A DNA stretch of 64,000 bases from JAFMKE01 sp037624485 (lineage in GTDB: Bacteria > Bacteroidota > Bacteroidia > Chitinophagales > UBA8649): contig JASJJC010000014.1 of NCBI GenBank assembly GCA_037624485.1, forward strand, positions 1-64,000, read 5' to 3'. The notes under the pieces are model-generated. The model searched no databases and had not been told where the DNA came from. It saw nothing but the letters and a program-made list of their open reading frames with translations. Below, in pieces: positions 43,844 to 52,941 of the stretch (the first letter of the stretch is position 1; the number at the start of each line of letters is the position of its first letter). The position numbers were made by a program, and so were the translations under genes.

Positions 43844-46300
43844 ATGGGACAGTATATGATTTACATGCCAATAGTGGCAGCAATTCTGGGACTTGCTTAC
43901 ATGATGATTAAGCAATCATGGGTGATTAAGCAAGACGCCGGTGATGGTAAAATGAAAGAAATTTCTGACCATATCTATGAAGGTGCTTTGGCCTTTTTAA
44001 ATGCTGAGTATCGATTATTAGCAATTTTTGTTGTTGTGGTAAGTGTCCTTTTAGCTATTGTTTCTTTTGTAGTACCAACAACACATATTCTTATAGTTGT
44101 TGCGTTTATTTTTGGTGCAATATTTTCAGCTTATGCAGGGAATATCGGAATGAAAATCGCTACAAAAACAAATGTTAGAACAACTCAGGCAGCTCGTACG
44201 AGCCTTCCAGATGCTTTGAAGATATCTTTTGGTGGTGGAACTGTAATGGGGCTAGGTGTTGCTGGCTTAGCTGTTTTAGGTTTAACGGGATTCTTTATTA
44301 TTTTCTATAACTACTTTATGGGCGGAGCAGATGGAATTTTTTCTGTCGACAAAATGACTATAGTATTAGAAACCTTGGCTGGATTTTCATTAGGTGCTGA
44401 ATCAATTGCTCTTTTCGCAAGAGTAGGTGGTGGTATTTATACCAAAGCAGCAGATGTGGGTGCAGATTTAGTGGGCAAAGTAGAAGCGGGTATACCAGAA
44501 GATGACCCTCGTAATCCAGCAACAATTGCTGATAACGTAGGTGATAATGTAGGTGATGTGGCTGGAATGGGTGCAGATTTATTTGGTTCTTATGTTGCGA
44601 CAGTATTAGCCGCAATGGTTTTAGGGAACTATGTTATAAAGGATATGGGTGGACAAATTACAGATGCTTTTGGAGGCATTGGTCCTATCTTATTGCCTAT
44701 GTCAATTGCTGGAGTTGGAATCATAATTTCTGCGATTGGTACTATGCTCGTTAAAATTAATAGTAATGATGCTAAGGAAGCACAAGTTATGGGTGCCTTA
44801 AACATTGGAAACTGGGTATCTATAGGGTTAGTTGCAGTTTCTTGTTTTGTTTTGGTTAAATACATGTTGCCTGAAACTATGCAAATGGAATTCTTCGGAG
44901 AGGGTTCTAAAGATATTTCTTCTATGCGTGTTTTCTATGCTACACTAATTGGATTGTTTGTAGGTGGAGTTATTTCTTCAGTTACTGAATATTATACTGG
45001 CTTAGGCAAAAAACCAATCTTGAATATTGTTCAACAATCAAGTACAGGAGCTGGAACAAACATTATTGCAGGTTTAGCTACAGGAATGATTTCTACATTC
45101 CCTACTATCTTATTGTTTGCTGCTGCTATTTGGTCTTCATACGCTTTTGCAGGATTCTACGGAGTTGCTTTAGCTGCTTCTGCTATGATGGCTACAACAG
45201 CTATGCAATTAGCTATCGATGCTTTTGGTCCTATTGCTGATAACGCAGGCGGTATTGCTGAAATGAGTGAGCAAGACCCTATTGTGCGTGAAAGAACAGA
45301 TATATTAGATTCAGTTGGTAATACAACTGCTGCGACGGGTAAAGGATTCGCTATTGCCTCTGCTGCATTAACTTCATTGGCTCTATTTGCTGCATATGTA
45401 ACATTTACTGGCATTGATGGTATTAACATCTTTAAAGCGCCTGTTTTAGCCATGTTGTTTGTTGGTGGAATGGTACCAGTGGTATTCTCTGCTTTAGCAA
45501 TGAACGCAGTAGGAAAAGCAGCTATGGAAATGGTAGAAGAAGTAAGGCGTCAGTTCAAAGAAATTCCGGGTATTATGGAAGGTACTGGTAAACCAGAATA
45601 CGATAAGTGTGTGGCAATCTCAACAGAAGCATCATTAAAAGAAATGATGTTGCCAGGCTTATTAACTATTGGCTTCCCATTAGCAATTGCATTTATTCCA
45701 ATGATTTTTGGAATGGATAAATTAGCAATCGCTGAAATGTTAGGTGGGTATATGGCTGGTGTGACTGTTAGTGGTGTACTTTGGGCTATCTTCCAAAACA
45801 ACGCTGGTGGTGCATGGGATAATGCAAAGAAATCTTTCGAAGCTGGTGTTATGATTAATGGAGAAATGACTTACAAAGGTTCTGAAGCGCATAAAGCCGC
45901 AGTAACTGGAGATACGGTAGGTGATCCATTTAAAGACACTTCTGGTCCATCAATGAATATCTTAATTAAATTAACTTGTTTGATTGGCTTGGTGTTAGCT
46001 CCAATTTTAGGAGGCGATACGCACGCTGCAGATGCTCACGAAGAAGAAACTGTTATAGAAGAGCTTATAGAGATAGAAGCACCTGCTACAGAAACCGACG
46101 AAGTTGAAAACAAAACACTTGTATTCAAAGGTATTAATGGTGAAGTAATAAAAGTTGAATTGACTTCTACGAATGGTGATATTACGGCTGCAATTATTGA
46201 AGGACAATATGAAAACCTTGGAGAAAAAGATTTAGCTCAATTAAATACTTATGGTATAGATATGACTTCACTTGAAATGCCTCGAGAAGAATTAGAGTAA
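43844..46300 (+). CDS. hppA: Membrane-bound ion-pumping pyrophosphatase, K+-dependent type
   Basis: An 818-residue integral membrane pyrophosphatase that couples hydrolysis of PPi to pumping of H+ and/or Na+ across the inner membrane. The catalytic signature DVGADLVGKVEAGIPEDDPR and the ADNVGDNVGD motif are intact. In the segment GNTTAATGKG (from residue 492) the diagnostic positions are Ala496 and Gly499; K+-independent enzymes have Lys and Thr there, so this one is predicted to need K+. Whether it pumps Na+, H+ or both is not decided. About 94 residues after the last membrane helix (from residue 725) form a Glu-rich linker and a small beta-like domain, an unusual extension. The gene is flanked by strong terminators. 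Confidence 0.95.
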   Translation: MGQYMIYMPIVAAILGLAYMMIKQSWVIKQDAGDGKMKEISDHIYEGALAFLNAEYRLLAIFVVVVSVLLAIVSFVVPTTHILIVVAFIFGAIFSAYAGNIGMKIATKTNVRTTQAARTSLPDALKISFGGGTVMGLGVAGLAVLGLTGFFIIFYNYFMGGADGIFSVDKMTIVLETLAGFSLGAESIALFARVGGGIYTKAADVGADLVGKVEAGIPEDDPRNPATIADNVGDNVGDVAGMGADLFGSYVATVLAAMVLGNYVIKDMGGQITDAFGGIGPILLPMSIAGVGIIISAIGTMLVKINSNDAKEAQVMGALNIGNWVSIGLVAVSCFVLVKYMLPETMQMEFFGEGSKDISSMRVFYATLIGLFVGGVISSVTEYYTGLGKKPILNIVQQSSTGAGTNIIAGLATGMISTFPTILLFAAAIWSSYAFAGFYGVALAASAMMATTAMQLAIDAFGPIADNAGGIAEMSEQDPIVRERTDILDSVGNTTAATGKGFAIASAALTSLALFAAYVTFTGIDGINIFKAPVLAMLFVGGMVPVVFSALAMNAVGKAAMEMVEEVRRQFKEIPGIMEGTGKPEYDKCVAISTEASLKEMMLPGLLTIGFPLAIAFIPMIFGMDKLAIAEMLGGYMAGVTVSGVLWAIFQNNAGGAWDNAKKSFEAGVMINGEMTYKGSEAHKAAVTGDTVGDPFKDTSGPSMNILIKLTCLIGLVLAPILGGDTHAADAHEEETVIEELIEIEAPATETDEVENKTLVFKGINGEVIKVELTSTNGDITAAIIEGQYENLGEKDLAQLNTYGIDMTSLEMPREELE

Positions 46301-46316
46301 TAATACTACAAACCAT

Positions 46317-46357
46317 AAAAAAAAGACCCTAGAATGATATCCTAGGGTCTTTTTTTT
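46317..46357. terminator. Bidirectional terminator between hppA and the fusion gene
   Basis: Arms with core AGACCCTAG (46324-46332) and CTAGGGTCT (46342-46350), 9-nt loop, flanked by an A-run before and a T-run after (to 46357). It can serve both convergent genes. Confidence 0.88.
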
Positions 46358-46395
46358 AAATCAGTTTTAGTACATATCATTTGGCATTATTTGTT

Positions 46396-48195
46396 TTAGT
46401 CTACTAGCTCCTCAACGATACTAGATGCTTCAACCTGTTCAATAAATTTTTCTATGAATTCGATAGTCTCTTTTTGAAAAACCATATGATATAGATGTTC
46501 CTTAAATAAGTCGTCTTCATCAGGATTTGTTACATCTATAATATCTACATTCGATCCGATATGAAAACGCGGAACAAACCTAGCAATACAATCACGTTCA
46601 CTTTTTAACATCAATATTGGAATTTTATTTTTTTCCATATTAGGATATCCTTCTTTATCATCAAACCCTTTAGATTCCAACAAAGCAGAATATATCTGAA
46701 TCACAAACAACTTAGCAGGTAATCTATTTAATGCGCGTTCAATTGGAACTCGATTGAGATGAGGTAAAGAATCCATATTGGTCATCAAATAAACAATCTG
46801 CTTCTTCATCGCTCTCCAAACTCTATTCCGCATAGCTGAGTCCCTTCTAATCAGCATATCCGTTAAGCTTATACCTCTTTTTCTTACGCCATTTTTTGAA
46901 TCCAATGGCACAAAGCTCCTAAACCCTCGAAATAATGATTTCTCAATTGGGTTTTTAGTAATTGATAACGATGGTAAAATAACGTTATCAAGAAAACCAA
47001 TCACTGAATGTTTTGCTTCGCTACCAAAAAATGGGTTGGCACCTATTCGACCTTTTAAGTATTGTTTTATCCCTTTTAATCGATCATATTCTCTATCCAT
47101 TATCATGAAGTAAACATTACCCATAGAATGATCTAAAAGATATACTGGATGTCCTTTCTCTCCAAAGAAATTAACCACTGCATCTATATTATTTACCACA
47201 TGCTTAGAATACTTCTCTACCTCCAATTTATCTGGTACAGACCCATAGTGCATAGCTGCAGCAATATATCGATGTGTAGCTAAGTTTGTTAATAAACCAT
47301 CAAATGAGTTCAATCCTAAAAATCCATGAATCATAAGGATTACCGGCAACTTCTTCTTTGCCTTTTCATTGTAAGGCTTCGGCAAATCAACTTTAATCTT
47401 ACTTATCCCGACTCTACCCTTTCGTTCAACAATAATTTGTGGCCAATTTAGCGCTTCATCGTCGATAAACACCGTCAAACGTTCTTCTACATTATCCATA
47501 TGCCTTAAAAAGCTAGGGCTTTCTGTTGCTAATCCATTCTGATCCAATAGCCATGCAAGGGCCCTTCTTTTATCCGCCTTTGTTGCTAAAAAAGCAATTC
47601 TTTTGGATAAGTTAAGAAAATATGGAGTTACTGTGACTTCTAACTGTTTTCGATCATGAACAATTTCAATAATATTTTTTGAATCAAATATTTCAGATTT
47701 TCTTGAAATACCTGCAACATGACCCTCCGGATTGGTAGCAACAAAAACATAGTCTAAACCAATCTTTTTATACTTTTTCATGTATTCCCGTAGGCGTTCA
47801 TTAAAAGCCTGCGCATATTCATGCACATCAGGAATACTTATTGCACTACCTAAAATATTTTCTTTTTTTAAGAGCTTTTGATCCAATAAAGCAATCAAAA
47901 AGGATTTCGCATCCATTACAGCTTTAAGATCTCTTTGTCGTTTTAATGGTGAATTGACAAAAGTATAACGCAATATTTCTGGACGATTAATTCTATGGTA
48001 GTTTTCCAAAATATAATTGTAAGCCCCTGACGGAGATTGACCATGAGAAAGACCTACTAAAAAATGCTGTTCATTAGATGACAAATCATTAATTGCATGA
48101 ATAAAATCTTCCCCTACAGCAATATTAAAATCTCCTCTAGATTGGTAATACTGAATATTGGGTGATTTATAGGTGCCTTTTTTGTTTTTTGCCAT
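46396..48195 (-). CDS. Fusion of a sugar-phosphate isomerase/lactonase-like domain and an alpha/beta hydrolase-like domain
   Basis: A 599-residue cytosolic protein from the ATG at 48195; a TTG five codons upstream is less likely. Residues about 15-235 resemble the NagB/6-phosphogluconolactonase fold: GLSHGQSPSG (48-57) corresponds to the phosphate loop usually written GGSTP, and ATNPEGHVAG (153-162) to the GxDGHIA motif with altered residues. Residues about 283-590 resemble an alpha/beta hydrolase: MIHGFLG (288-294), nucleophile elbow DHSMG with Ser357, candidate Asp535 in KSERD, and His567/His570 near the C-terminus. The catalytic triad looks plausible, but the isomerase half is diverged. 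I know of no established function for this combination. It has its own promoter downstream of lipB. Confidence 0.7.
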   Translation of the reverse strand: MAKNKKGTYKSPNIQYYQSRGDFNIAVGEDFIHAINDLSSNEQHFLVGLSHGQSPSGAYNYILENYHRINRPEILRYTFVNSPLKRQRDLKAVMDAKSFLIALLDQKLLKKENILGSAISIPDVHEYAQAFNERLREYMKKYKKIGLDYVFVATNPEGHVAGISRKSEIFDSKNIIEIVHDRKQLEVTVTPYFLNLSKRIAFLATKADKRRALAWLLDQNGLATESPSFLRHMDNVEERLTVFIDDEALNWPQIIVERKGRVGISKIKVDLPKPYNEKAKKKLPVILMIHGFLGLNSFDGLLTNLATHRYIAAAMHYGSVPDKLEVEKYSKHVVNNIDAVVNFFGEKGHPVYLLDHSMGNVYFMIMDREYDRLKGIKQYLKGRIGANPFFGSEAKHSVIGFLDNVILPSLSITKNPIEKSLFRGFRSFVPLDSKNGVRKRGISLTDMLIRRDSAMRNRVWRAMKKQIVYLMTNMDSLPHLNRVPIERALNRLPAKLFVIQIYSALLESKGFDDKEGYPNMEKNKIPILMLKSERDCIARFVPRFHIGSNVDIIDVTNPDEDDLFKEHLYHMVFQKETIEFIEKFIEQVEASSIVEELVD

Positions 48196-48211
48196 AGAAA
48201 CTATTCTCAAG

Positions 48212-48242
48212 CAAAATTATCAAATAAATGCTGAATTAACAA
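48212..48242 (-). promoter_or_regulatory. Promoter of the fusion gene
   Basis: On the minus strand TTG (48240-48242), a 20-bp spacer, then TAATTTTG (48212-48219), matching the Bacteroidota pattern. It lies between lipB and the fusion gene, 17 bp before the ATG, so this gene can be expressed independently of lipB. Confidence 0.65.
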
Positions 48243-48264
48243 TCAATGGCTTGAAAATGAACAC

Positions 48265-48918
48265 TTAAATAAAAATCCTATTCAACTCCTCCTCTACTAG
48301 CAGTCTAATTTTCTTAAAGTCCTGAATTTCTCCAAGTTCATTAGCCAAGCTAGTCACTCCTTTGTCCTGAAAGCCACAAGGATTAATTTTTTGAAACCAG
48401 GATAAATCAGTGTTGATATTAAAAGCTATACCGTGCATAGTTATATGTCGGCTAGCTTTCACACCTAAAGCTGCTATTTTCCTTTCACTCATACTTCCCA
48501 CATCCAACCAAACTCCAGAAGCACCCTTAGCACGTTGTCCTATCAAACCAAAGCAATCAAGAATACGGATAACCAACTCTTCCATATTAAAGACATAATC
48601 GCGTAATCCCATGTTAAATTGTTCAAGATCTACTATTGGATATATCACCAATTGTCCGGGTCCATGAAAGGTTACATCTCCGCCCCTCTCAATTCTAAAT
48701 ACTGGGGCATCTAAAAAATTTTCAGACAATAGGATATTATGAGTATCAGTACTCTTACCAAGAGTAAAAACAGGGTCGTGCTCTACTAAAATGATTTGAT
48801 TGCTTACTAAACGATTCTCTTTTTTTGCTTGTAAGGCATCTTGAAACAATGTTTGCTGATAATGCAAAGTAGTTTTATATTCTTGCCTACCAAGGTACTT
48901 TAGCTCAAATTTTGCCAT
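48265..48918 (-). CDS. lipB: Octanoyltransferase (lipoyl synthesis)
   Basis: A 217-residue enzyme that moves octanoate from ACP to lipoyl domains of E2 and GcvH proteins, the first step of lipoate synthesis. The signature RGGDVTFHGPGQLVIYPI is at residues 78-95, the catalytic Lys147 in RKIAALGVK and the acyl-thioester Cys181 in INPCGF. Length is normal. It starts 2 bp after the stop of the orphan exported-protein gene on the same strand, so it is probably translated from the same mRNA. lipA is not in this window. Confidence 0.95.
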   Translation of the reverse strand: MAKFELKYLGRQEYKTTLHYQQTLFQDALQAKKENRLVSNQIILVEHDPVFTLGKSTDTHNILLSENFLDAPVFRIERGGDVTFHGPGQLVIYPIVDLEQFNMGLRDYVFNMEELVIRILDCFGLIGQRAKGASGVWLDVGSMSERKIAALGVKASRHITMHGIAFNINTDLSWFQKINPCGFQDKGVTSLANELGEIQDFKKIRLLVEEELNRIFI

Positions 48919-48920
48919 CC

Positions 48921-50480
48921 CTAGTCGTTAAATGTATTTTTACGCACTTGGGAAAGTCCCGATATATTTAAAACAAGGTTTGAACGATTCTTCCATTTCC
49001 CATTTTCATAGATTTGGGTATTTTTCCATCTTAAATCTTTAAATACTTTCGTTTTAAAATTTGCGATTGGATGATAAAAGTGATAAAGATTCGAATTCAT
49101 GATAGATGCTGCAGCTAAATTACTTTTCTTCAAATCATCTAAGGAATATTTCTCGAAGATATAGGCGCTAAAGCTGTTATAATCAATTGCACCATCATTT
49201 ATCTGAGTACCCCCCTTACTTTTTTTACTTTGGTTATTTTTAGGAAACAAGGCAGTCGCTTCTCTTACAAAAAATGGGAAAGGTGACATAAGTTGCGTAT
49301 TATTATGGTCATAGATTATTATGGCATCTTGAATAACCGAAGTTGAAGTCACTACTTTCCTTTTTGAGTTGTTTTGGTTTATTGCTTGCGTTTCAAACAC
49401 CTGACCTTTTCGGGCAAACAAGAAAAATTCCTCTTTCAAAATTATAGTCGAATCCAATTCAAGATTGGCGTTTAAAAAAATTCCCTGATTGGTTCCATTT
49501 AAAATTGCTGTTCTATTCTTTGCTTCAGCAATATAAACCTTACAGAAATCAAATATATTAGCTTCAGAAAAGCCTATGGCATAACTCAAATTATTCAAAA
49601 GTAATTCATTTTCCAATTGATTGGCCAGCTTATCATTTCCCGCTTCTCGATAAAGAAGAATTTTCTTCAAGTCTAAGTTAAGAAGTAGTATTAAAGCACC
49701 ATTACGCAAGGCTGAAATATAATATTTTGCCAAATCCTTATCGTTATATTGAACCGCAGTAAGCGGACTAACTTCCTCACTAAACACCTCCAGAAAATCT
49801 TTTGATTTAAGCGTAAAGTCACCATTAAAAATACTATCATTTAGGGATGAATTAAAAGAGTACCTCGAAAAGATTAATTCAAAATAATCTTGCTCCATGT
49901 TCGGTCCTGAAATTTTTTCAAAACCCAATGAATCATGATATATAAAAACCACGTCTGGATGAATTTCATCAAACTGTTTGTTTTCCTTGGTCTTGAAGAG
50001 TTGAGGGTTGTCAAACTTTGGCTGATAATACTCAGGATTAGTGAGATTCATATAAGGAGAAGAAACTTCAGTTTTACTAGTATAATCAGGTGATTTACAG
50101 CGATATAATATGTAGTCACCACTAATATATACTTCTACATGTTCATCCCTAAAGTAATCGGTAGAAAGTGCTCTTAAACTTGCAATGCTCGGAAGTAAAA
50201 ACTCAACATAATCCAGCTCCTCAACAAAAGAAGAATAGGAAAGGTAACTCACTTTTGATTGGGCTCTATAAACACTTTGAAAATCGTTACAAAACATAGC
50301 TTCTACGCTAGTATCTGTTTCGAAGTAAAATTGATTAAAACACCACGTCGTAATTTCCATATACTGCGTATCCCCCTCAAGACTAATATAATAATCCTGA
50401 CCAAAGGTGTTCAATGTAAGCAGTAAACTAAATACTAAAAGAGTAAATCTATAAATCCCAAACCGGATTACGTTTTCCAT
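48921..50480 (-). CDS. Exported protein of unknown function
   Basis: A 519-residue protein that I do not recognise. The N-terminus is a clear signal peptide (hydrophobic residues 12-24, cleavage near FGQ at 28). The mature part is rich in Tyr, Phe, Ser and Asn with no lipobox, no repeat pattern and no T9SS C-terminal signal; it ends NTFND. A hydrophobic stretch ALILLLNLDLKKILL near the middle could be a buried helix. The start lies 32 bases inside the upstream PspC-like gene in another frame, and lipB follows after 2 bp, so the three are coupled. Periplasmic or outer-membrane location is likely. Confidence 0.7.
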   Translation of the reverse strand: MENVIRFGIYRFTLLVFSLLLTLNTFGQDYYISLEGDTQYMEITTWCFNQFYFETDTSVEAMFCNDFQSVYRAQSKVSYLSYSSFVEELDYVEFLLPSIASLRALSTDYFRDEHVEVYISGDYILYRCKSPDYTSKTEVSSPYMNLTNPEYYQPKFDNPQLFKTKENKQFDEIHPDVVFIYHDSLGFEKISGPNMEQDYFELIFSRYSFNSSLNDSIFNGDFTLKSKDFLEVFSEEVSPLTAVQYNDKDLAKYYISALRNGALILLLNLDLKKILLYREAGNDKLANQLENELLLNNLSYAIGFSEANIFDFCKVYIAEAKNRTAILNGTNQGIFLNANLELDSTIILKEEFFLFARKGQVFETQAINQNNSKRKVVTSTSVIQDAIIIYDHNNTQLMSPFPFFVREATALFPKNNQSKKSKGGTQINDGAIDYNSFSAYIFEKYSLDDLKKSNLAAASIMNSNLYHFYHPIANFKTKVFKDLRWKNTQIYENGKWKNRSNLVLNISGLSQVRKNTFND

Positions 50481-50667
50481 TGACCATACTTTTTAACTTC
50501 ATCCAAAATGCAACTATCAAATAAATTATAATCGGAGATCCAAACGTAAAGAAACTAGCATAAACAAAAAACAAGCGTGTATTCTTACTCGGCATGTTGA
50601 GTTTCCTACCAATAAAGGCACAAACACCAAAAATAGTATTATCAAATCTATATCGAACCGTATTCAC
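50449..50667 (-). CDS. PspC domain family small membrane protein
   Basis: A 72-residue protein resembling a single PspC domain: an N-terminal segment NTIFGVCAFIGRKLNMPSKNTRL followed by one transmembrane helix (FFVYASFFTFGSPIIIYLIVAFWM) and a basic tail. PspC proteins belong to the phage-shock envelope stress response in proteobacteria; in Bacteroidota such short versions occur alone and their role is unclear. No other psp gene is nearby. It leads the unit with the orphan exported protein and lipB. Confidence 0.75.
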   Translation of the reverse strand: MNTVRYRFDNTIFGVCAFIGRKLNMPSKNTRLFFVYASFFTFGSPIIIYLIVAFWMKLKSMVNGKRNPVWDL

Positions 50668-50769
50668 AATTGTAAATTTACATATTTTTGATTAAAACTA
50701 TGCTTAGTTGTATCAGCGCTTAACGCTCCAAGTCATTTATATAGAGAAGCCCCGAATAAAAATCACTCA

Positions 50770-51570
50770 CTAAAAATACTCACCCATTTGATCAGTCAAT
50801 TTTTGGGCCTCTTTTCGTGCAGCTTTATCGAAAGACTCATCTGACGAAGCATATATAATACCTCGAGAAGAATTGACTAAAAGCCCGATCTCCTCATTCC
50901 TACCTGCCTTTACGACCGCAGCCAAATCTCCTCCTTGTGCTCCGATACCTGGCACTAAAAAGAAACTTCGCGGAGCGAGTTTTCTAATTCCTCCAAGTTC
51001 TTCTGGGTGAGTGGCGCCCGTAACAAACATAATATTATCCTCATTTCCCCAATCAAATGATTTTCTTACTACTAACTCATATAACTTTTCGTTATTCTCC
51101 TGGATATGCTGAAAATCTTGACTCCCTTTGTTGGATGTCAAGGCCAATAGAATTGCCCATTTACCGGTAAAATCAAGAAACGGCGTCACTGAATCAACCC
51201 CCATGTATGGGTTAATAGTAATTGAATCAAATGAATAGGTTTGGAAAAATGTTTGTGCATACATCGCTGAGGTATTCCCTATATCTCCCCGCTTTGCATC
51301 AGCAATCGTAAATAAATTATCAGGAATATAATTTAAAGTCTTTTCAAGACTTTGCCAACCTTTACTGCCGAGACATTCATAAAAGGCAATATTAATTTTA
51401 TAAGCAACACAGATATCATGAGTAGCATCAATAATTCGTTTATTAAATTCAAAGATTGGATCCTCAAAATCTAATAAGAATTTTGGTATTTTATTAATAT
51501 CTGTATCTAAGCCAACACTTAAAAATGACTTTTTAGAAAAAATTTCTTTAACTAATTCTGCTCTATTCAT
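50770..51570 (-). CDS. pyrF: Orotidine-5'-phosphate decarboxylase (type 2)
   Basis: A 266-residue TIM-barrel enzyme that makes UMP from OMP, the last step of pyrimidine synthesis. The active-site segment DAKRGDIGNT is at residues 91-100 (Asp91, Lys93, Asp96). Its length and the motif INPYMGVDSVTPFL place it in the type 2 group common in Bacteroidota and actinobacteria. It follows the NifU-domain gene by 4 bp and may be co-transcribed with mrp and that gene. Confidence 0.95.
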   Translation of the reverse strand: MNRAELVKEIFSKKSFLSVGLDTDINKIPKFLLDFEDPIFEFNKRIIDATHDICVAYKINIAFYECLGSKGWQSLEKTLNYIPDNLFTIADAKRGDIGNTSAMYAQTFFQTYSFDSITINPYMGVDSVTPFLDFTGKWAILLALTSNKGSQDFQHIQENNEKLYELVVRKSFDWGNEDNIMFVTGATHPEELGGIRKLAPRSFFLVPGIGAQGGDLAAVVKAGRNEEIGLLVNSSRGIIYASSDESFDKAARKEAQKLTDQMGEYF

Positions 51571-51574
51571 TCCA

Positions 51575-51838
51575 TTAAAAATTAGGTGGCTCTGTCAGGT
51601 TTACCGCTTCCACATTCTTCACTTCTGGTACAGATTTTAAAACAGCCTCTTCTATTCCAGCTTTCATTGTAAATATACTTTGAGGACACGTACCGCAATT
51701 ACCTAGTAACCTCAGTTTTAAATTCATATCATCCGTTAATTCAACAACTTCAACATTACCTCCATCATTTTTAAGATATGGTCTCATCGTATCCAAAGAC
51801 ATTTCAATTCTTGCTAGTATTTCTGCTTTAGTTTTCAT
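51575..51838 (-). CDS. NifU C-terminal domain Fe-S scaffold protein
   Basis: An 87-residue Nfu-type protein that carries or transfers Fe-S clusters. The hallmark segments YLKNDGGNVEVVEL and LGNCGTCPQSIFTMK (CxxC) are present; the two cysteines bind a cluster between two subunits. The ATG at 51838 matches the usual MKTKAEI beginning; an ATG at 51847 would add three residues. The start overlaps the end of the Mrp gene, so the two are translationally coupled, which fits a joint role in cluster delivery. Confidence 0.9.
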   Translation of the reverse strand: MKTKAEILARIEMSLDTMRPYLKNDGGNVEVVELTDDMNLKLRLLGNCGTCPQSIFTMKAGIEEAVLKSVPEVKNVEAVNLTEPPNF

Positions 51839-52916
51839 TACTCTCATTTACTATTTCTTGTTTTGAATTATGAATTGCAATATTTTGAGCTACTTTTTCC
51901 GCAATTTGTTTAAACGCAGTAATCAGTTTTTCATCGTCTTGAGTAAAGGCTGGAGTTCCTTGATCTCCGCCAGCTCTGACCGATTCTTTTAACGGAATCT
52001 CTCCCAAAAAAGGTACATCATATGCCACAGCCAACTCTTTGCCTCCATCTTTCCCAAATATATAATATTTCTTATCTAATGCATCTTCAGGCGTGAAATA
52101 AGACATGTTCTCTACAACTCCAAGAACGGGCACATTAATTTTAGGCATGGTAAACATACCCATTGCTTTTTTTGCATCAATAAGCGACACGGCTTGCGGA
52201 GTTGTTACCACAACAGCTCCAGTAACTTGAACGGTTTGCACCATTGTAAGATGAACATCACCAGTCCCTGGAGGCATATCTATAACTAAATAGTCTAATT
52301 TCCCCCAAATCACATCCGTCACAAATTGTTTTAAAGCAGAAGTCACCATAGGCCCACGCCATACAATCGCTTGACGGTCGTCAACCAGGAAGCCTATGGA
52401 TAGCACTTTGATACCATGAGCTTCTATAGGTATTATGTAATGCTTCCCCTTAATGTCTCTAACTTCGGGCATCTGTTTACCCACACCTAGCATCATAGGT
52501 AATGAAGGTCCGTGTATATCGGCATCTATAATACCAACTTTAGCGCCTTGTTTAGCCAATGCAAGAGCAAGATTAACCGACACCGTCGATTTTCCTACAC
52601 CTCCCTTACCGGAAGCTACACAAATGATATTCTTTACATTAGGTAAAACGTTTATGGAGCTGTTCCTATTCGTAGTAATATTAGCTGTCATTTCAATTTC
52701 CACATCAGCCTTGGGATATACCTTGAAAACTGCATCTTCACAATCCTTTCGTATCTTTTCCTTTAAAGGACAAGCGGGTGTAGTTAACTCAACCGTAAAG
52801 GAAATAGTGTTATGCGAAATTTGGATCGCCTTAATCATGTTAAGACTAACCAAATCTTTCCCTATATCAGGATCAAGTACATTTGATAAGGCCTCTAAAA
52901 CTTTTTCTTCTTTCAT
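51828..52916 (-). CDS. Mrp/NBP35 family Fe-S cluster carrier ATPase
   Basis: A 362-residue P-loop ATPase. An N-terminal MIP18/DUF59 domain (residues 1-80, with VLDPDIGKDLVSLNM and TTPACPLK) precedes the deviant Walker A GKGGVGKS at 103-110 and the segment DADIHGPSLPMMLG. The region ENMSYFTPED, where many Mrp/ApbC proteins have CPHC, lacks the CxxC pair that binds the bridging cluster, as I recall for other Bacteroidota Mrp proteins. The neighbouring NifU-domain protein supplies a CxxC. It is followed directly by that gene and then pyrF. Confidence 0.92.
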   Translation of the reverse strand: MKEEKVLEALSNVLDPDIGKDLVSLNMIKAIQISHNTISFTVELTTPACPLKEKIRKDCEDAVFKVYPKADVEIEMTANITTNRNSSINVLPNVKNIICVASGKGGVGKSTVSVNLALALAKQGAKVGIIDADIHGPSLPMMLGVGKQMPEVRDIKGKHYIIPIEAHGIKVLSIGFLVDDRQAIVWRGPMVTSALKQFVTDVIWGKLDYLVIDMPPGTGDVHLTMVQTVQVTGAVVVTTPQAVSLIDAKKAMGMFTMPKINVPVLGVVENMSYFTPEDALDKKYYIFGKDGGKELAVAYDVPFLGEIPLKESVRAGGDQGTPAFTQDDEKLITAFKQIAEKVAQNIAIHNSKQEIVNESNEN

Positions 52917-52941
52917 CTAACTACTTTATATACGTGCAAAG

